Shown here piece by piece: positions 1 through 8,836 of a stretch of 64,000 nt of DNA. Under the pieces are notes generated by a model. The model was not told the origin of the DNA. It saw nothing but the letters and a program-made list of their open reading frames with translations, and searched no databases. Source of the stretch: Sutcliffiella cohnii (GTDB lineage Bacteria > Bacillota > Bacilli > Bacillales > Bacillaceae_I); contig NZ_CP018866.1 of assembly GCF_002250055.1 (NCBI RefSeq), positions 3,464,501-3,528,500 of the forward strand, written 5' to 3'. Each line of letters begins with the position of its first letter. Position 1 is the stretch's first letter. The position numbers and the translations under genes were made by a program.

Positions 1-127
1 CATCGATAGTAGATTGATAAGAAGACGTAATCCCCGTTTGGTTCGTTACAAGTGCTATCCGCTTTCCAGACCATTTTTCCAATGTATTTGTTAAAAACGT
101 ATCAATCCCATATGAAACGTGAATCAT
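1..127 (-). CDS. namZ: NamZ-type exo-beta-N-acetylmuramidase, N-terminal fragment (partial)
   Basis: Only the first 42 residues lie in the window; the rest runs off the left edge. They carry the opening typical of the DUF1343/NamZ family (B. subtilis YbbC): GIDTFL, then GKRIALVTNQTG and QSTID. NamZ cuts MurNAc from the non-reducing end of peptidoglycan fragments outside the cell. The start has an excellent ribosome binding site (AAGGAGG) and lies 11 bases after the preceding membrane-protein gene, so it is the next gene of the same operon. Its presence strongly supports MurNAc as the substrate of the operon. Family assignment rests on a short stretch, but context agrees. Confidence 0.8.
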   Translation of the reverse strand, partial: MIHVSYGIDTFLTNTLEKWSGKRIALVTNQTGITSSYQSTID

Positions 128-138
128 CCTTTTCCTCC

Positions 139-810
139 TTACACACTTAAAGAGTGATACTCGACTTCATTGTCATTCGCAATCACATTGCTTGCTACTA
201 AATTGCTAAACAGCGTCGACAAACTCGGGAAAATAATAACTAATCCAACTACTGTTAATAACAATAAAGCAAAGATAGATACAATTTGTATAAATGCTAG
301 CATCGTATATATTGGATTTTTAATTAAGTATTTTACACTTAAAAAAATACTGTTTTTTAATGAATATTCGTACTTTACTAATAGAGGTAACGTATAGATT
401 TGACTCATAAAAATCATTCCGCAAAAATACGTTTGGAAGCAAGCCAAACCAAAAGCAAAGGTGCCGCCAACTTGACTCCAATGCCACCAAGAAGCTAACA
501 CAATTATGATGAAAAACGATAAAAACATGCTGTATGCAATACTAGAAAAGAAGTATTTCTTCATACCGATAAAAAATGTTTTCCAAACAGACGTACCTTT
601 ATCTAATAATAATTGCTGAACCGTCCATGCAGCTCCTACTAAAAGAGGTCCACTAATTAGTAATAAATAGAGTACAGCAAAAGGAAGTTTAATAAGAAAG
701 ACGGAAGGACTAACAATCGTAGCAATAATTAAACTTATTAATACCATCGATACAATATGTTTATAATACTCTTTTCCCGTTATCCGTAATACGTGTGTTA
801 ATCCATCCAT
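139..810 (-). CDS. YesL/DUF624-like integral membrane protein
   Basis: 223 residues with about five to six hydrophobic segments (around residues 18-40, 43-62, 95-110, 118-140 and 170-198). Size, position at the end of a sugar ABC-transporter operon and overall character fit the DUF624 family (B. subtilis YesL), which commonly accompanies carbohydrate ABC importers; its biochemical role is not established. It lies 19 bases after the ATPase gene and 11 bases before namZ, so it is co-transcribed. No catalytic motif is visible. The family call is moderate; that it is a real membrane protein of this operon is much surer. Confidence 0.7.
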   Translation of the reverse strand: MDGLTHVLRITGKEYYKHIVSMVLISLIIATIVSPSVFLIKLPFAVLYLLLISGPLLVGAAWTVQQLLLDKGTSVWKTFFIGMKKYFFSSIAYSMFLSFFIIIVLASWWHWSQVGGTFAFGLACFQTYFCGMIFMSQIYTLPLLVKYEYSLKNSIFLSVKYLIKNPIYTMLAFIQIVSIFALLLLTVVGLVIIFPSLSTLFSNLVASNVIANDNEVEYHSLSV

Positions 811-829
811 ATTAATCTCTCCCTTTATG

Positions 830-1936
830 TTAAATACGTTTTTCTGTTACCGGATCAAAGAGATGCATTTTTTCTAAGTTGAATACGAAGCTTTTCTCTT
901 CACCAGCTCTTATAAAGCTTTCCCCACTAACTTTCGCTGTAATAATACGCTCACCAACATGAAAGTAAACTAAATTTTCTCCACCTAAATGTTCTATCGC
1001 TTTCACTTTCATCCGAGCTTTATTTGTTTTATTTACAGAAAAAGCAAATTCTTCATCATATATATCTTCTGGCCTTAACCCTAATACTACTTTCTTCCCG
1101 ACAAAACTTCTATATCGTTCTATTAATTTTTCAGGTAAAGTAAAGGTCAAGTCACCAATTTTTATCGTTGATGCTGTTTCTAAGACACAATCAAAAAAGT
1201 TCATCGGTGGTGAACCGATAAATCCTGCTACAAACATATTAGCTGGATTTCGGTACAATTCTCTCGGTGTAGCAATTTGTTGTATTTCTCCTTGGTTCAT
1301 AACTACAATTCGTTCGCCAAGCGTCATCGCTTCTACTTGATCGTGTGTTACATAAACGATAGTTGCGCCTAATCTTCTATGTAACTCCGCAAGTTCAATC
1401 CTCATTTGTACACGTAGTTTAGCATCTAAATTAGAAAGTGGTTCATCGAACAAAAACACTTTTGGGTCACGTACAATTGCACGTCCGACCGCAACACGCT
1501 GTCTCTGACCACCACTGAGTTCTTTCGGCTTTCTATCAAGAAGTTGTTCTAAACCTAATATTTTCGTCGCATAGTCAATTTTTTCTTTAATTTCTTGCTT
1601 AGATACTTTCATGTTTTTTAAACCGAACGCCAAATTTTCCTCGATTGTCATATGCGGATATAAAGCATAGTCTTGGAAAACCATCGCAATATCACGATCT
1701 TTCGGATGCATATTATTAACTAATTTTTCATCAATATAGATATTACCTGAAGTTTGTCTTTCTAATCCAGCAATCATTCTAAGACTCGTCGTTTTGCCAC
1801 ATCCAGAAGGACCAACGAATACTAAAAACTCTTTATCTTTTATTTCAAAACTAGCATCATTTACTGCTGTAAACGTGCCACCTCGTTTATCATCTATAAA
1901 TGTTTTCGTTATATTTTCCATCAATATTCTTGCCAT
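830..1936 (-). CDS. Sugar ABC transporter ATPase, UgpC/MsmX type
   Basis: 368 residues, the usual length for carbohydrate-importer ATPases. Walker [10 protein letters not shown] is at residues 42-50, the signature LSGGQRQRVAVGRAI follows around 140, Walker B VFLFDEPLSNLD comes next and the switch histidine is in VYVTHDQ. The C-terminal third is the regulatory TOBE region with GLRPEDI. It powers the two adjacent permeases. In B. subtilis many sugar importers share the unlinked MsmX; here a dedicated copy sits in the operon, 10 bases after the second permease gene, though it could also serve other importers. Confidence 0.93.
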   Translation of the reverse strand: MARILMENITKTFIDDKRGGTFTAVNDASFEIKDKEFLVFVGPSGCGKTTSLRMIAGLERQTSGNIYIDEKLVNNMHPKDRDIAMVFQDYALYPHMTIEENLAFGLKNMKVSKQEIKEKIDYATKILGLEQLLDRKPKELSGGQRQRVAVGRAIVRDPKVFLFDEPLSNLDAKLRVQMRIELAELHRRLGATIVYVTHDQVEAMTLGERIVVMNQGEIQQIATPRELYRNPANMFVAGFIGSPPMNFFDCVLETASTIKIGDLTFTLPEKLIERYRSFVGKKVVLGLRPEDIYDEEFAFSVNKTNKARMKVKAIEHLGGENLVYFHVGERIITAKVSGESFIRAGEEKSFVFNLEKMHLFDPVTEKRI

Positions 1937-1946
1937 AAAAATTCAC

Positions 1947-2837
1947 CTATCCTTTCACTGCACCAATCGTAATACCTTGGAGGAAATATCGTTGTAACGC
2001 AAAGAATAATATAAACATAGGTAATGCAGCGAGTACTGAACCAGCCATCATAGCCCCATAATCAGTAGCATCTTGGAATTTAAAACTTGCTAGACCAACT
2101 TGTATCGTTCTCATTGAGCTAGATTGCGTAACTAGAAATGGCCAAAAGAACTCATTCCATGTTGATACGAAGGTAAATATCGCTAATACAGCAACTCCAG
2201 GCTTTGAAATAGGTAGTATAACTTTTCGAAAAATACCAAATTCACTACACCCATCTATTCTTGCAGCCTGAATCAATGTTGTCGGAAGCGTTGACATATA
2301 TTGCTTCATTAAAAATATATTTCCTACTACTGTAAACATCGGAAGCATAATAGCAAGATACGTATCTACTAAACCGAAAATATTAACAATCATAATGTAA
2401 ACAGGAATTAATGTTACTTGAGCAGGAATCATCATCGTACTAAGCAAGATCCAGAAGATTGTATTTCTCCCTGGAAATTTAAGCTTTGCAAATGCGTAAC
2501 CAGCTAAAGATGAAAAAATGACATTTGTAAGTGTTAATACGCTCGATACGAACAAACTGTTAAATAACCATCTTAATGCATCCGTTTCTGTTAAAAACCT
2601 AATATAGGTTGATAGTGTAAGTTGCGACGGAAACCATTCCGGGCGAAATGAAACGGATACGGTTGTATCACGAAATGAAGAGATAACCATCCAGTATAAA
2701 GGAATAATTGTAAGAACAACCCAAAACAATAATATTGCGTAGCTTACAACACTATAAATTTTCTTTTTTCTATTTCGCTGTTTTTCTTTTTTTAATGCGA
2801 TTTGGGCATACTCTGTTTGATTCACTTTAACTTCCAT
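1947..2837 (-). CDS. Carbohydrate ABC transporter permease, MalG/AraQ type
   Basis: 296 residues with a basic N-terminus and six predicted membrane spans. The cytoplasmic EAA-like loop is seen as QAARIDGCSEFGIFRKVILP, the usual MalG-subfamily signature, and the C-terminus ends QGITIGAVKG as in that subfamily. It pairs with the upstream permease (gap 15 bases) to form the channel. The operon context suggests an amino sugar released from peptidoglycan, most likely MurNAc or a MurNAc-containing saccharide; that substrate is inferred. Confidence 0.92.
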   Translation of the reverse strand: MEVKVNQTEYAQIALKKEKQRNRKKKIYSVVSYAILLFWVVLTIIPLYWMVISSFRDTTVSVSFRPEWFPSQLTLSTYIRFLTETDALRWLFNSLFVSSVLTLTNVIFSSLAGYAFAKLKFPGRNTIFWILLSTMMIPAQVTLIPVYIMIVNIFGLVDTYLAIMLPMFTVVGNIFLMKQYMSTLPTTLIQAARIDGCSEFGIFRKVILPISKPGVAVLAIFTFVSTWNEFFWPFLVTQSSSMRTIQVGLASFKFQDATDYGAMMAGSVLAALPMFILFFALQRYFLQGITIGAVKG

Positions 2838-2852
2838 TATGACGCCCCCTTT

Positions 2853-3770
2853 CTAGAACTCAACATCCGAAGACATTACTTTAAATTGAATGACAGAAGC
2901 TACAATAATAATTGCTCCTAGTGCAAAAGATTCTGCAGCTGCCAGACCGAATTGATAATATTCAAACGCATGTACATATATTAAATAAGCAATGGTTGTT
3001 GTTGCAAAGTTAGGACCACCTTGGGTCATTAAATAAATGCTCATAAATACTTGGAAACTCATAATGATACCAGTAACTAACAAGTATAATGTTGTCGGTT
3101 TTAATAATGGCCATGTTATATTCTTAAATTTTGACCAACTAGAAGCATGATCAATATCAGCTGCTTCATAAAGAGATTTTGGAATACCACCCATTGCAGC
3201 TAAGTAAAGAATAATACCTGCTCCATGACCTGTTAAATAGGACATTAACATAATAGATAGTAAGGCTGTACTACTTTGTCCTAGCCACATGACGTTATCA
3301 ATCCCTAACAACCCTAGAAACATATTAAATAAACCAGCTGTTGTAGGATCATAAATCCAAAACCAGACGAGGGCAATTGTTACTCCAGATGCGACAGTAG
3401 GTAAGTAAAGAGAAGCTTTAAAAAAAGTTTGGGCTTTTTGTGCTCTTGGGAAAATGAGAACTGCAAGGAATAATGTGATAGCAACATTGACAGGAACGGT
3501 TCCTATCGTAAATATAAATGTGTTTTTCATCGACTTCCAAAAAATATCATCTTGAAGCATCGTTTTATAGTTGTCTAAGCCTACCCATGTGGAACCTAAT
3601 ACATGGTATTTTTGAAAACTCATAATGAATGCATAGCCTACTGGAAACAAAGTAAACATTAAAAACAACACTATCGGAATTGCAATAAATGCGTAACACC
3701 AACCATAATCTTTTATGAATTGGGAGATATCGAACTTTCTTGGAACAGTTATATCAGCTTTGCTCGACAT
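2853..3770 (-). CDS. Carbohydrate ABC transporter permease, MalF/UgpA type
   Basis: 305 residues from the ATG at 3770, preceded by a strong GGAGGGG site; an upstream in-frame ATG at 3833 would add 21 residues but lacks such a site. Six predicted spans with the EAA-loop signature YEAADIDHASSWSKFKNITW. It forms the membrane channel with the next gene. A 189-base gap with a terminator-like hairpin separates it from the binding-protein gene, a usual way of making more binding protein than permease. Confidence 0.92.
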   Translation of the reverse strand: MSSKADITVPRKFDISQFIKDYGWCYAFIAIPIVLFLMFTLFPVGYAFIMSFQKYHVLGSTWVGLDNYKTMLQDDIFWKSMKNTFIFTIGTVPVNVAITLFLAVLIFPRAQKAQTFFKASLYLPTVASGVTIALVWFWIYDPTTAGLFNMFLGLLGIDNVMWLGQSSTALLSIMLMSYLTGHGAGIILYLAAMGGIPKSLYEAADIDHASSWSKFKNITWPLLKPTTLYLLVTGIIMSFQVFMSIYLMTQGGPNFATTTIAYLIYVHAFEYYQFGLAAAESFALGAIIIVASVIQFKVMSSDVEF

Positions 3771-3920
3771 CGAAACCCCTCCTTTTTTTAAAAGCGTATG
3801 CACATATTTTTTGCTGTCAGTCCTAACAAGCATAAGACAGTTTCCTAATTATTTTTATAGAAGAAAATGGCTTATGATTGCCTAGGACACTAACGTTATA
3901 ATACATGACTAGTTTTGTAG

Positions 3921-3946
3921 AAAAAGGGGAAGAGGCACATTCCCCC
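3921..3946 (-). terminator. Attenuating hairpin between binding protein and permease genes
   Basis: GGGGAA and TTCCCC arms with an 8-base loop, followed on the minus strand by a run of five T. It lies between the sugar-binding lipoprotein gene and the first permease gene, so partial termination would lower permease expression relative to the binding protein. Confidence 0.6.
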
Positions 3947-3959
3947 TCCCCACTTTTCA

Positions 3960-5279
3960 TTACTTAGCAAAAATTTCAGTTCCTTTAGTTTTAAATGTTT
4001 CTAATGCTTCCTCTGGAGTAACCTCTCCACTTAATATTCCTTGGAATGTAGGGATTACGACTTCCGTACGGAAACGATCATCTTTCGCTTTTGCAGCTGC
4101 AGACACTTTAGCTGGTGGTAATACTTTAGAAGCAAGTACCTCTGCCGCTACTTCATTATAAGGAGCTAATGGCATTTCAAACTTACCTTCAGCATCTTTA
4201 TGAACTTGTGGTAAAGCTAATGCAGCAGCTGATTGACCAGCTTCAGCACTAGTTAAATGCTCTAACACTTTAATACTGTTGTTAACATGGTCTTCTTTCG
4301 CATTTTTTTGCGTGAATAACATGTATCCTTCTGAACCACCGAATGAAACTTGCTCTTGACCTTCGTTATGTGGAATTGGTAAAAGAACGAAATTAACTTC
4401 TTCTCCTTCAACTTTACCTTCTTTAATTTCTTCATTATGTGCTTCCACTACTGGATCAAAATAAGGGATGGCACGGCCGAAAAATAATGCTTGGTGGTTG
4501 TAATATAGCTCCATACGTTTAGCTGGATCAACAGCTGCTGTTTCTCTTGGCATAATGCCATCATCTATTAAACTACGAATATACTGCATCGTTTCTAATA
4601 TTTTATCATCGTTCCATGTAATACCATCTTCGTTGAAACGATATGGAAGCCCATTATTTAAAGCTAAATGATCTAATAATTCTTCGTTATTTCCTTGGAA
4701 AACAAAACCGTACTGTTGCTCTCCGGAAGCTTTCGTCGTTACACCTTTAGCTGCTAACTCTTTAAATTCTGCCCAAGTCCAGCCCTCTGTTTGAATTTTC
4801 TCATAATCAATTCCATATTGCTCCATAAGCTGTTTATTACCACCCCATACATGTAGGAACATGTAGATAGGTAAGCCGTATAAACCGCCTTCAATTCTCA
4901 TATGGTCTAATGCAACATCGTTATAATCACTTTCATTTACATTTAGCTTACCTGTTAAGTCAACAGCAAGCCCAGAGTCTACATATTTACCTTGTGGTTT
5001 ACCGAAGTAAATATCTGGTGGATTTCCTGAGTTTAAAGCAATATCAAATTTTTGCGGACCTTCTGCCCATGATAATACTTCATACTCGATTTTAATATTT
5101 TCGTTTTCTGCTTCAAATGACTTAATTAACTCTTGTAGTTCTGGCTCATAATCACCGTGAACAGGATATGTCCATACTTTTACAACGTCTTTGGATCCTG
5201 ACGAAGAACTGTTGGAGCAACCTAATATGATAGATGCTACGAGTAATAAAATTAACGCTAAACTAAAACCCCTTTTCAT
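3960..5279 (-). CDS. Sugar-binding lipoprotein of the ABC importer (SBP family 1)
   Basis: 439 residues. An N-terminal signal peptide ends in the lipobox ILGC with Cys21, then a Ser-rich linker, so it is anchored outside the membrane. The fold is the extracellular solute-binding protein family 1 type (opening VVKVWTY, later GGNPPDIYFG-like segment and GGSEGYMLF). It captures the sugar for the two permeases downstream. It begins 15 bases after murQ, which ties the transporter to amino-sugar catabolism; MurNAc or a MurNAc-containing fragment is the inferred ligand. Confidence 0.92.
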   Translation of the reverse strand: MKRGFSLALILLLVASIILGCSNSSSSGSKDVVKVWTYPVHGDYEPELQELIKSFEAENENIKIEYEVLSWAEGPQKFDIALNSGNPPDIYFGKPQGKYVDSGLAVDLTGKLNVNESDYNDVALDHMRIEGGLYGLPIYMFLHVWGGNKQLMEQYGIDYEKIQTEGWTWAEFKELAAKGVTTKASGEQQYGFVFQGNNEELLDHLALNNGLPYRFNEDGITWNDDKILETMQYIRSLIDDGIMPRETAAVDPAKRMELYYNHQALFFGRAIPYFDPVVEAHNEEIKEGKVEGEEVNFVLLPIPHNEGQEQVSFGGSEGYMLFTQKNAKEDHVNNSIKVLEHLTSAEAGQSAAALALPQVHKDAEGKFEMPLAPYNEVAAEVLASKVLPPAKVSAAAKAKDDRFRTEVVIPTFQGILSGEVTPEEALETFKTKGTEIFAK

Positions 5280-5294
5280 TCACATACTCCCCTT

Positions 5295-6215
5295 TTAGTT
5301 TATATTATTATTATAAGCCTTAATGGCCTTATAAACGAACCCGTGTGAAGAATTTAATAGATTTATTGCTGTTTGAACATCAACATCACAACTGTACATA
5401 ATGATAGCTAATTTCGGATTTCCGTTAGATTGTTCAAAAAGCTTTGATGCTTCTTCCATTGTACAGCCAGTAACATTTTGAATGATCCGTTTTGCTCGAT
5501 CGACTAACTTTTTATTTAAAGGCTGAACATCAACCATTAAATTTTGATACACTTTACCGATTTTTATCATAGATGAGGTAGTAATCATATTTAAAACTAA
5601 CTTTTGAGTAGTCCCAGCTTTCATTCTAGTGGAACCAGTAATAACTTCTGGACCTACTTCTATATTAATTTTGTAATCTGCCACTTCATTAAGTATTGTT
5701 TTTTTTGCACAAGTAAAAGAAACTGTAGTTGCACCTATCGCTTTGGCCTTTTTTAAGGCACCTAATACGTAAGGTGCTCTTCCACTAGCAGTAATTCCTA
5801 TTACTACATCCTTTTTCGTTATTTTATATTTTTCGATATCATCTGCACCGAGTTGCTCATTGTCTTCTGCACCTTCTACCGCTCGAAAAATAGCTTCTTC
5901 TCCACCCGCAATAATAGCTTGAACCATTTCAGGTGGTGTACCATAAGTTGGAGGACATTCAGAAGCATCTAAAATACCAATTCTCCCAGATGTACCAGCA
6001 CCAATATAAAACAAACGACCACCGTTTTCAAAAGCAGCAACTACTTGGTCTACTACTGCGGATATACTACCTATTTCCTTTTTAATATGATGTGGTACCG
6101 TTTGATCTTCTTCATTAATAATTGAAAGTATCTCTTCTGTACTTTGCCTATCTATTTGTAGCGTCTTTCTATTTTGTTGCTCAGTTATTATACTCTGTAA
6201 GTTTTCTACTCCCAT
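5295..6215 (-). CDS. murQ: N-acetylmuramic acid 6-phosphate etherase MurQ
   Basis: 306 residues, full length. Contains the SIS sugar-phosphate fold with GAGTSGR at residues 72-78 and the active-site ECPPT at 86-90, then TGSTRMKAGT, all diagnostic of MurQ. It removes D-lactate from MurNAc-6-phosphate to give GlcNAc-6-phosphate in the cytoplasm. It follows the kinase gene by 44 bases and precedes the transporter genes, so kinase, etherase and importer form one unit. Confidence 0.96.
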   Translation of the reverse strand: MGVENLQSIITEQQNRKTLQIDRQSTEEILSIINEEDQTVPHHIKKEIGSISAVVDQVVAAFENGGRLFYIGAGTSGRIGILDASECPPTYGTPPEMVQAIIAGGEEAIFRAVEGAEDNEQLGADDIEKYKITKKDVVIGITASGRAPYVLGALKKAKAIGATTVSFTCAKKTILNEVADYKINIEVGPEVITGSTRMKAGTTQKLVLNMITTSSMIKIGKVYQNLMVDVQPLNKKLVDRAKRIIQNVTGCTMEEASKLFEQSNGNPKLAIIMYSCDVDVQTAINLLNSSHGFVYKAIKAYNNNIN

Positions 6216-6259
6216 TAATCACATCACCTTTATTGTCTATATAAACCGACAAGATTATA

Positions 6260-7228
6260 CTAAACTAGCTGTTTTTCTAACGTATCTATTATTCTCGTAT
6301 TAATTTCTTTATTTAACATTTTTAATGAGGCGTATATTGTTCCTACAATTGGCGGACAGTTCGGTTGGATAATGTGATACGTTTTATTTAATACCTCTAT
6401 TTCCTTCCGAATAAATGAAACGAGTTCCTCCGAATGCTCGACAATTCCTCCCGTTAAGACGATTGGTATTACAGTATCTTGAATAGTAGAGTGAAATAAT
6501 TTTTTATATAATATATTAATATCACTTACCGCCTGCTCTGCAGCTACCCTTAAAATATCTAGACATGTTTTATCATTATTTCGAGCATACTGTACAACTA
6601 CTTTTCCAACACTAGCAACTATATCCCTAGATTTCCCTAGCTCATATATGTGTGGGATCAGCTCTGCGACACTATTCCGTTTAAAATGTTGCAATACTGC
6701 ATGTGTTAAGTGACAAGGTAGTTTTCCTTTGTCATATTCTGAAAAAACATATTCGAGTAATGATTTCCCTAGAGCAAAGCCACTACAGCCATCATTAATT
6801 AAGTAACCCCAGCCACCGACCCTACTTCGTTCACCACTCTCGTTAAGTCCATATGTAATAGAACCAGTACCACAAATAGTCACTATCCCTGGATTACCTT
6901 TTGTTCCCGAATAAAGAGCAGTAATCGCATCATTTTCTACTATTACACGAATGTTTTGACCAGTTATACTTTTAATAAGAGAGGTCATCCATTCTTTTTT
7001 CCCTCCACTTTCTACTCCTGATATACCCGCATAAATGAGCACTACCTTTGAAAGCGGTTTCTTTTCTGTTAAAAGCGAGAACAACAAAGTTAACTCATTA
7101 CGAATGTCAACTTCTCTTACACCGTTCGGATTAGATGCACCGACTGTAGCTTTCGAAACGACAACACCATTATAATCCACTAAAATACCAGTCGTCTTCG
7201 TCCCTCCACCATCAATACCAATAATCAT
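6260..7228 (-). CDS. murK: BadF/BadG-type amino-sugar kinase, probable MurNAc/GlcNAc kinase (MurK-like)
   Basis: 322 residues from the ATG at 7228, which has AGGAG eight bases upstream; a longer frame to 7279 begins upstream of the predicted transcription start. The N-terminus MIIGIDGGGTKT is the phosphate-binding motif of the BadF/BadG ATPase and N-acetylglucosamine kinase family, and CGTGSITYGL is the second nucleotide motif. First gene of the operon, directly before murQ. MurK of Clostridium acetobutylicum, of this family, phosphorylates MurNAc and GlcNAc; the same role is inferred here because an ABC importer delivers unphosphorylated sugar. A pure GlcNAc kinase is the main alternative. 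Confidence 0.82.
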   Translation of the reverse strand: MIIGIDGGGTKTTGILVDYNGVVVSKATVGASNPNGVREVDIRNELTLLFSLLTEKKPLSKVVLIYAGISGVESGGKKEWMTSLIKSITGQNIRVIVENDAITALYSGTKGNPGIVTICGTGSITYGLNESGERSRVGGWGYLINDGCSGFALGKSLLEYVFSEYDKGKLPCHLTHAVLQHFKRNSVAELIPHIYELGKSRDIVASVGKVVVQYARNNDKTCLDILRVAAEQAVSDINILYKKLFHSTIQDTVIPIVLTGGIVEHSEELVSFIRKEIEVLNKTYHIIQPNCPPIVGTIYASLKMLNKEINTRIIDTLEKQLV

Positions 7229-7265
7229 AGCTGCTTCTCCTAACAGTTTTGTAAATATTACCTTT

Positions 7266-7294
7266 AGTATAAATTCCATGAACTAACATGTCAA
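7266..7294 (-). promoter_or_regulatory. Sigma-A promoter of the MurNAc operon
   Basis: On the minus strand TTGACA (7289-7294) and TATACT (7266-7271) are spaced by exactly 17 bases, about 37 bases before the chosen start codon of the kinase gene. Near-consensus vegetative promoter. Confidence 0.8.
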
Positions 7295-7304
7295 TATAAT
7301 TTTA

Positions 7305-7325
7305 TGAAAGTAAAATATTATTTCA
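7305..7325. promoter_or_regulatory. Candidate operator upstream of the MurNAc operon
   Basis: TGAAA and TTTCA half-sites separated by 11 A/T-rich bases, just upstream of the -35 box. It could be the site of an RpiR/MurR-like or other regulator. No regulator gene is seen in the window, so this is tentative. Confidence 0.3.
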
Positions 7326-7330
7326 AACAG

Positions 7331-7503
7331 AAAAGCGGAGGCGGCTTGTTCAGGTCCAATCAAACTGGAGCTTTTCCGCAGGAGATAAAGGAAACACGAC
7401 GAACGTAGTGAGTCGATGTTGACTTATCGCACGGAGGAAAAGTGAAGTTTGAGCCGGACCTAGCCGCCGGAGCTGGACAATCCGAAAAGCGGAGGCGGCT
7501 CGC
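7331..7503 (+). repeat. Interspersed repeat with inverted ends, copy A
   Basis: Starts AAAAGCGGAGGCGGCTT and ends near GGACCTAGCCGCCGGAGCT. Inner arms GGCGGCT...AGGTCC and GGACCT...AGCCGCC pair. The middle holds GTCGATGTTGACTT and GAAGTTTGA, shared with the copy at 17384. A second partial start (GAAAAGCGGAGGCGGCTCG) follows from about 7484. No credible gene lies in it. Confidence 0.75.
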
Positions 7504-7512
7504 CAAACCCAA

Positions 7513-7540
7513 AAAAGAAGCCCTCGCTCAGGCTTCTTTT
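7513..7540 (-). terminator. Terminator of the MFS gene
   Basis: AAAAGAAGCC pairs with GGCTTCTTTT; on the minus strand it is followed by six T. The hairpin overlaps the last codons and stop of the MFS gene. Confidence 0.75.
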
Positions 7541-8703
7541 CCGACTAATAACTTTTCTCCTTTGTTCTCCATCCCTTTTAAGACGACCACAATGACAATA
7601 CCAAGTACAGTCAATACTCCAAAGAATAAATATAAATAAGACACGGAATAATACTCAACAATATACCCACCTAATAGTGTACAAAACCAACTTCCTAATC
7701 CATTCCCAACAGCAGAGTATAACGAAACTGCAGTGGCTCTCACTTCTACCGGTGTGGAATCTCTAACATATTGAAGGGCAGCTGGGATAAATAACCCGAT
7801 GGATAAGCCTTGGACCACTGTTGTAACATACACTAACATTAACGGTGGATCTAAAAAGTAAAAAAACCACCGCAATGCACCAATAGAGCCAGCGAATATC
7901 ATAATATTCATTAACCCAAAGCGATGAATCCATCTACCCGCTATTTTCATAAAAGGTGCTTCACTTCCTGCTGCAAATAAAAAGGCAATACCGACCCCAG
8001 CAACAGTTCCACCAATTTCAGTAATATATAGCCCAAAATAAAAGTTATTCGCAAAAATAGGTCCGAAGATTAGAAACGTTGTTACTAGGAACAGCATAAA
8101 CTTTGGTATTTTCACTAATCGATTCATACCGTCTCTTATGTTAACACTAACCGACTGATTTTCTTTCGGTAAACGAGCAGTAACAAGCAGTGCTAAAAAT
8201 AAACTAATGGAAAAGGTGTAAAAAATTACTTTCAACGAAAAATAATCTGACAGCCAACCAGCTATTAAAACTGCAACAGCAAACCCTATCGCTCCCCAAA
8301 GTCGGACAGATCCGTAATCCCCTTTTGTCTTTTGAACAGCATTAAGTGCAATGCTATCAGATATAGGTACAATGGCACTTTGAGTGACAGCTAATAAGAA
8401 TGCCATTAACACGATACTATAAAAACTGCCAACAAAGGAGTAAAGAATTCCAAAAATTGCTGTTAACAACAGAGTTATCAGCAAAATTCCTTTTGGCTTT
8501 TGCGTATAATCACTAATCATACCCCAAATAGGTTGTATGAAAATAATAACTACTGGACTTATCGATAAAATAATTCCAATTTGACTACCTGTTAAACCAA
8601 CATTTTCTTGTAAATATACAGTAAGTAAAGGCGATAATGCCCCAAAGCTAAAAAATGTAAGAAAATAAAAAAGGCTAAACTTTCTCATAGTTGCTTCATT
8701 CAA
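7528..8703 (-). CDS. MFS transporter, MFS_1-like (YwbF/HcaT-like) family
   Basis: 391 residues, about 12 membrane spans, opening FLTFFSFGALSPLLTVYL and a cytoplasmic loop GMISDYTQKPKG, characteristic of the LacY/nucleoside/phenylpropionate-type MFS_1-like group. The substrate cannot be told. The start at 8703 is a TTG with AGAAGG upstream; an ATG at 8688 is an alternative that fits family lengths equally well. It is transcribed alone: a terminator lies on each side. Not obviously part of the MurNAc operon because the repeat element separates them. Confidence 0.85.
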   Translation of the reverse strand: MNEATMRKFSLFYFLTFFSFGALSPLLTVYLQENVGLTGSQIGIILSISPVVIIFIQPIWGMISDYTQKPKGILLITLLLTAIFGILYSFVGSFYSIVLMAFLLAVTQSAIVPISDSIALNAVQKTKGDYGSVRLWGAIGFAVAVLIAGWLSDYFSLKVIFYTFSISLFLALLVTARLPKENQSVSVNIRDGMNRLVKIPKFMLFLVTTFLIFGPIFANNFYFGLYITEIGGTVAGVGIAFLFAAGSEAPFMKIAGRWIHRFGLMNIMIFAGSIGALRWFFYFLDPPLMLVYVTTVVQGLSIGLFIPAALQYVRDSTPVEVRATAVSLYSAVGNGLGSWFCTLLGGYIVEYYSVSYLYLFFGVLTVLGIVIVVVLKGMENKGEKLLVGKEA

Positions 8704-8773
8704 TGACTAAACCTTCTTTTCTAAATATTCATTTACTACTAAGTTTTACTTTAAATATGCCCTTTAAAGCTTT

Positions 8774-8811
8774 AAAAGGCTACTCTACACGAGTAACCTT
8801 TTTATTTTAAC
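8774..8811 (-). terminator. Terminator of pepV
   Basis: Stem AAAGGTTACTC / GAGTAGCCTTT in the minus-strand sense, lying between pepV and the MFS gene, within AT-rich sequence with flanking T runs. Confidence 0.65.
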
Positions 8812-8836
8812 ACGGAAATACCATTAAGAATATTCC

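Noticed and set aside
7229..7279. Longer start of the kinase gene
   Set aside because: It starts inside the promoter, upstream of the predicted transcript start, and the first residues are unlike the family; the ATG at 7228 has AGGAG.
7442..7639. Open frame through interspersed repeat copy A
   Set aside because: No ribosome site; it runs into the antisense of the MFS gene and its product is low-complexity.
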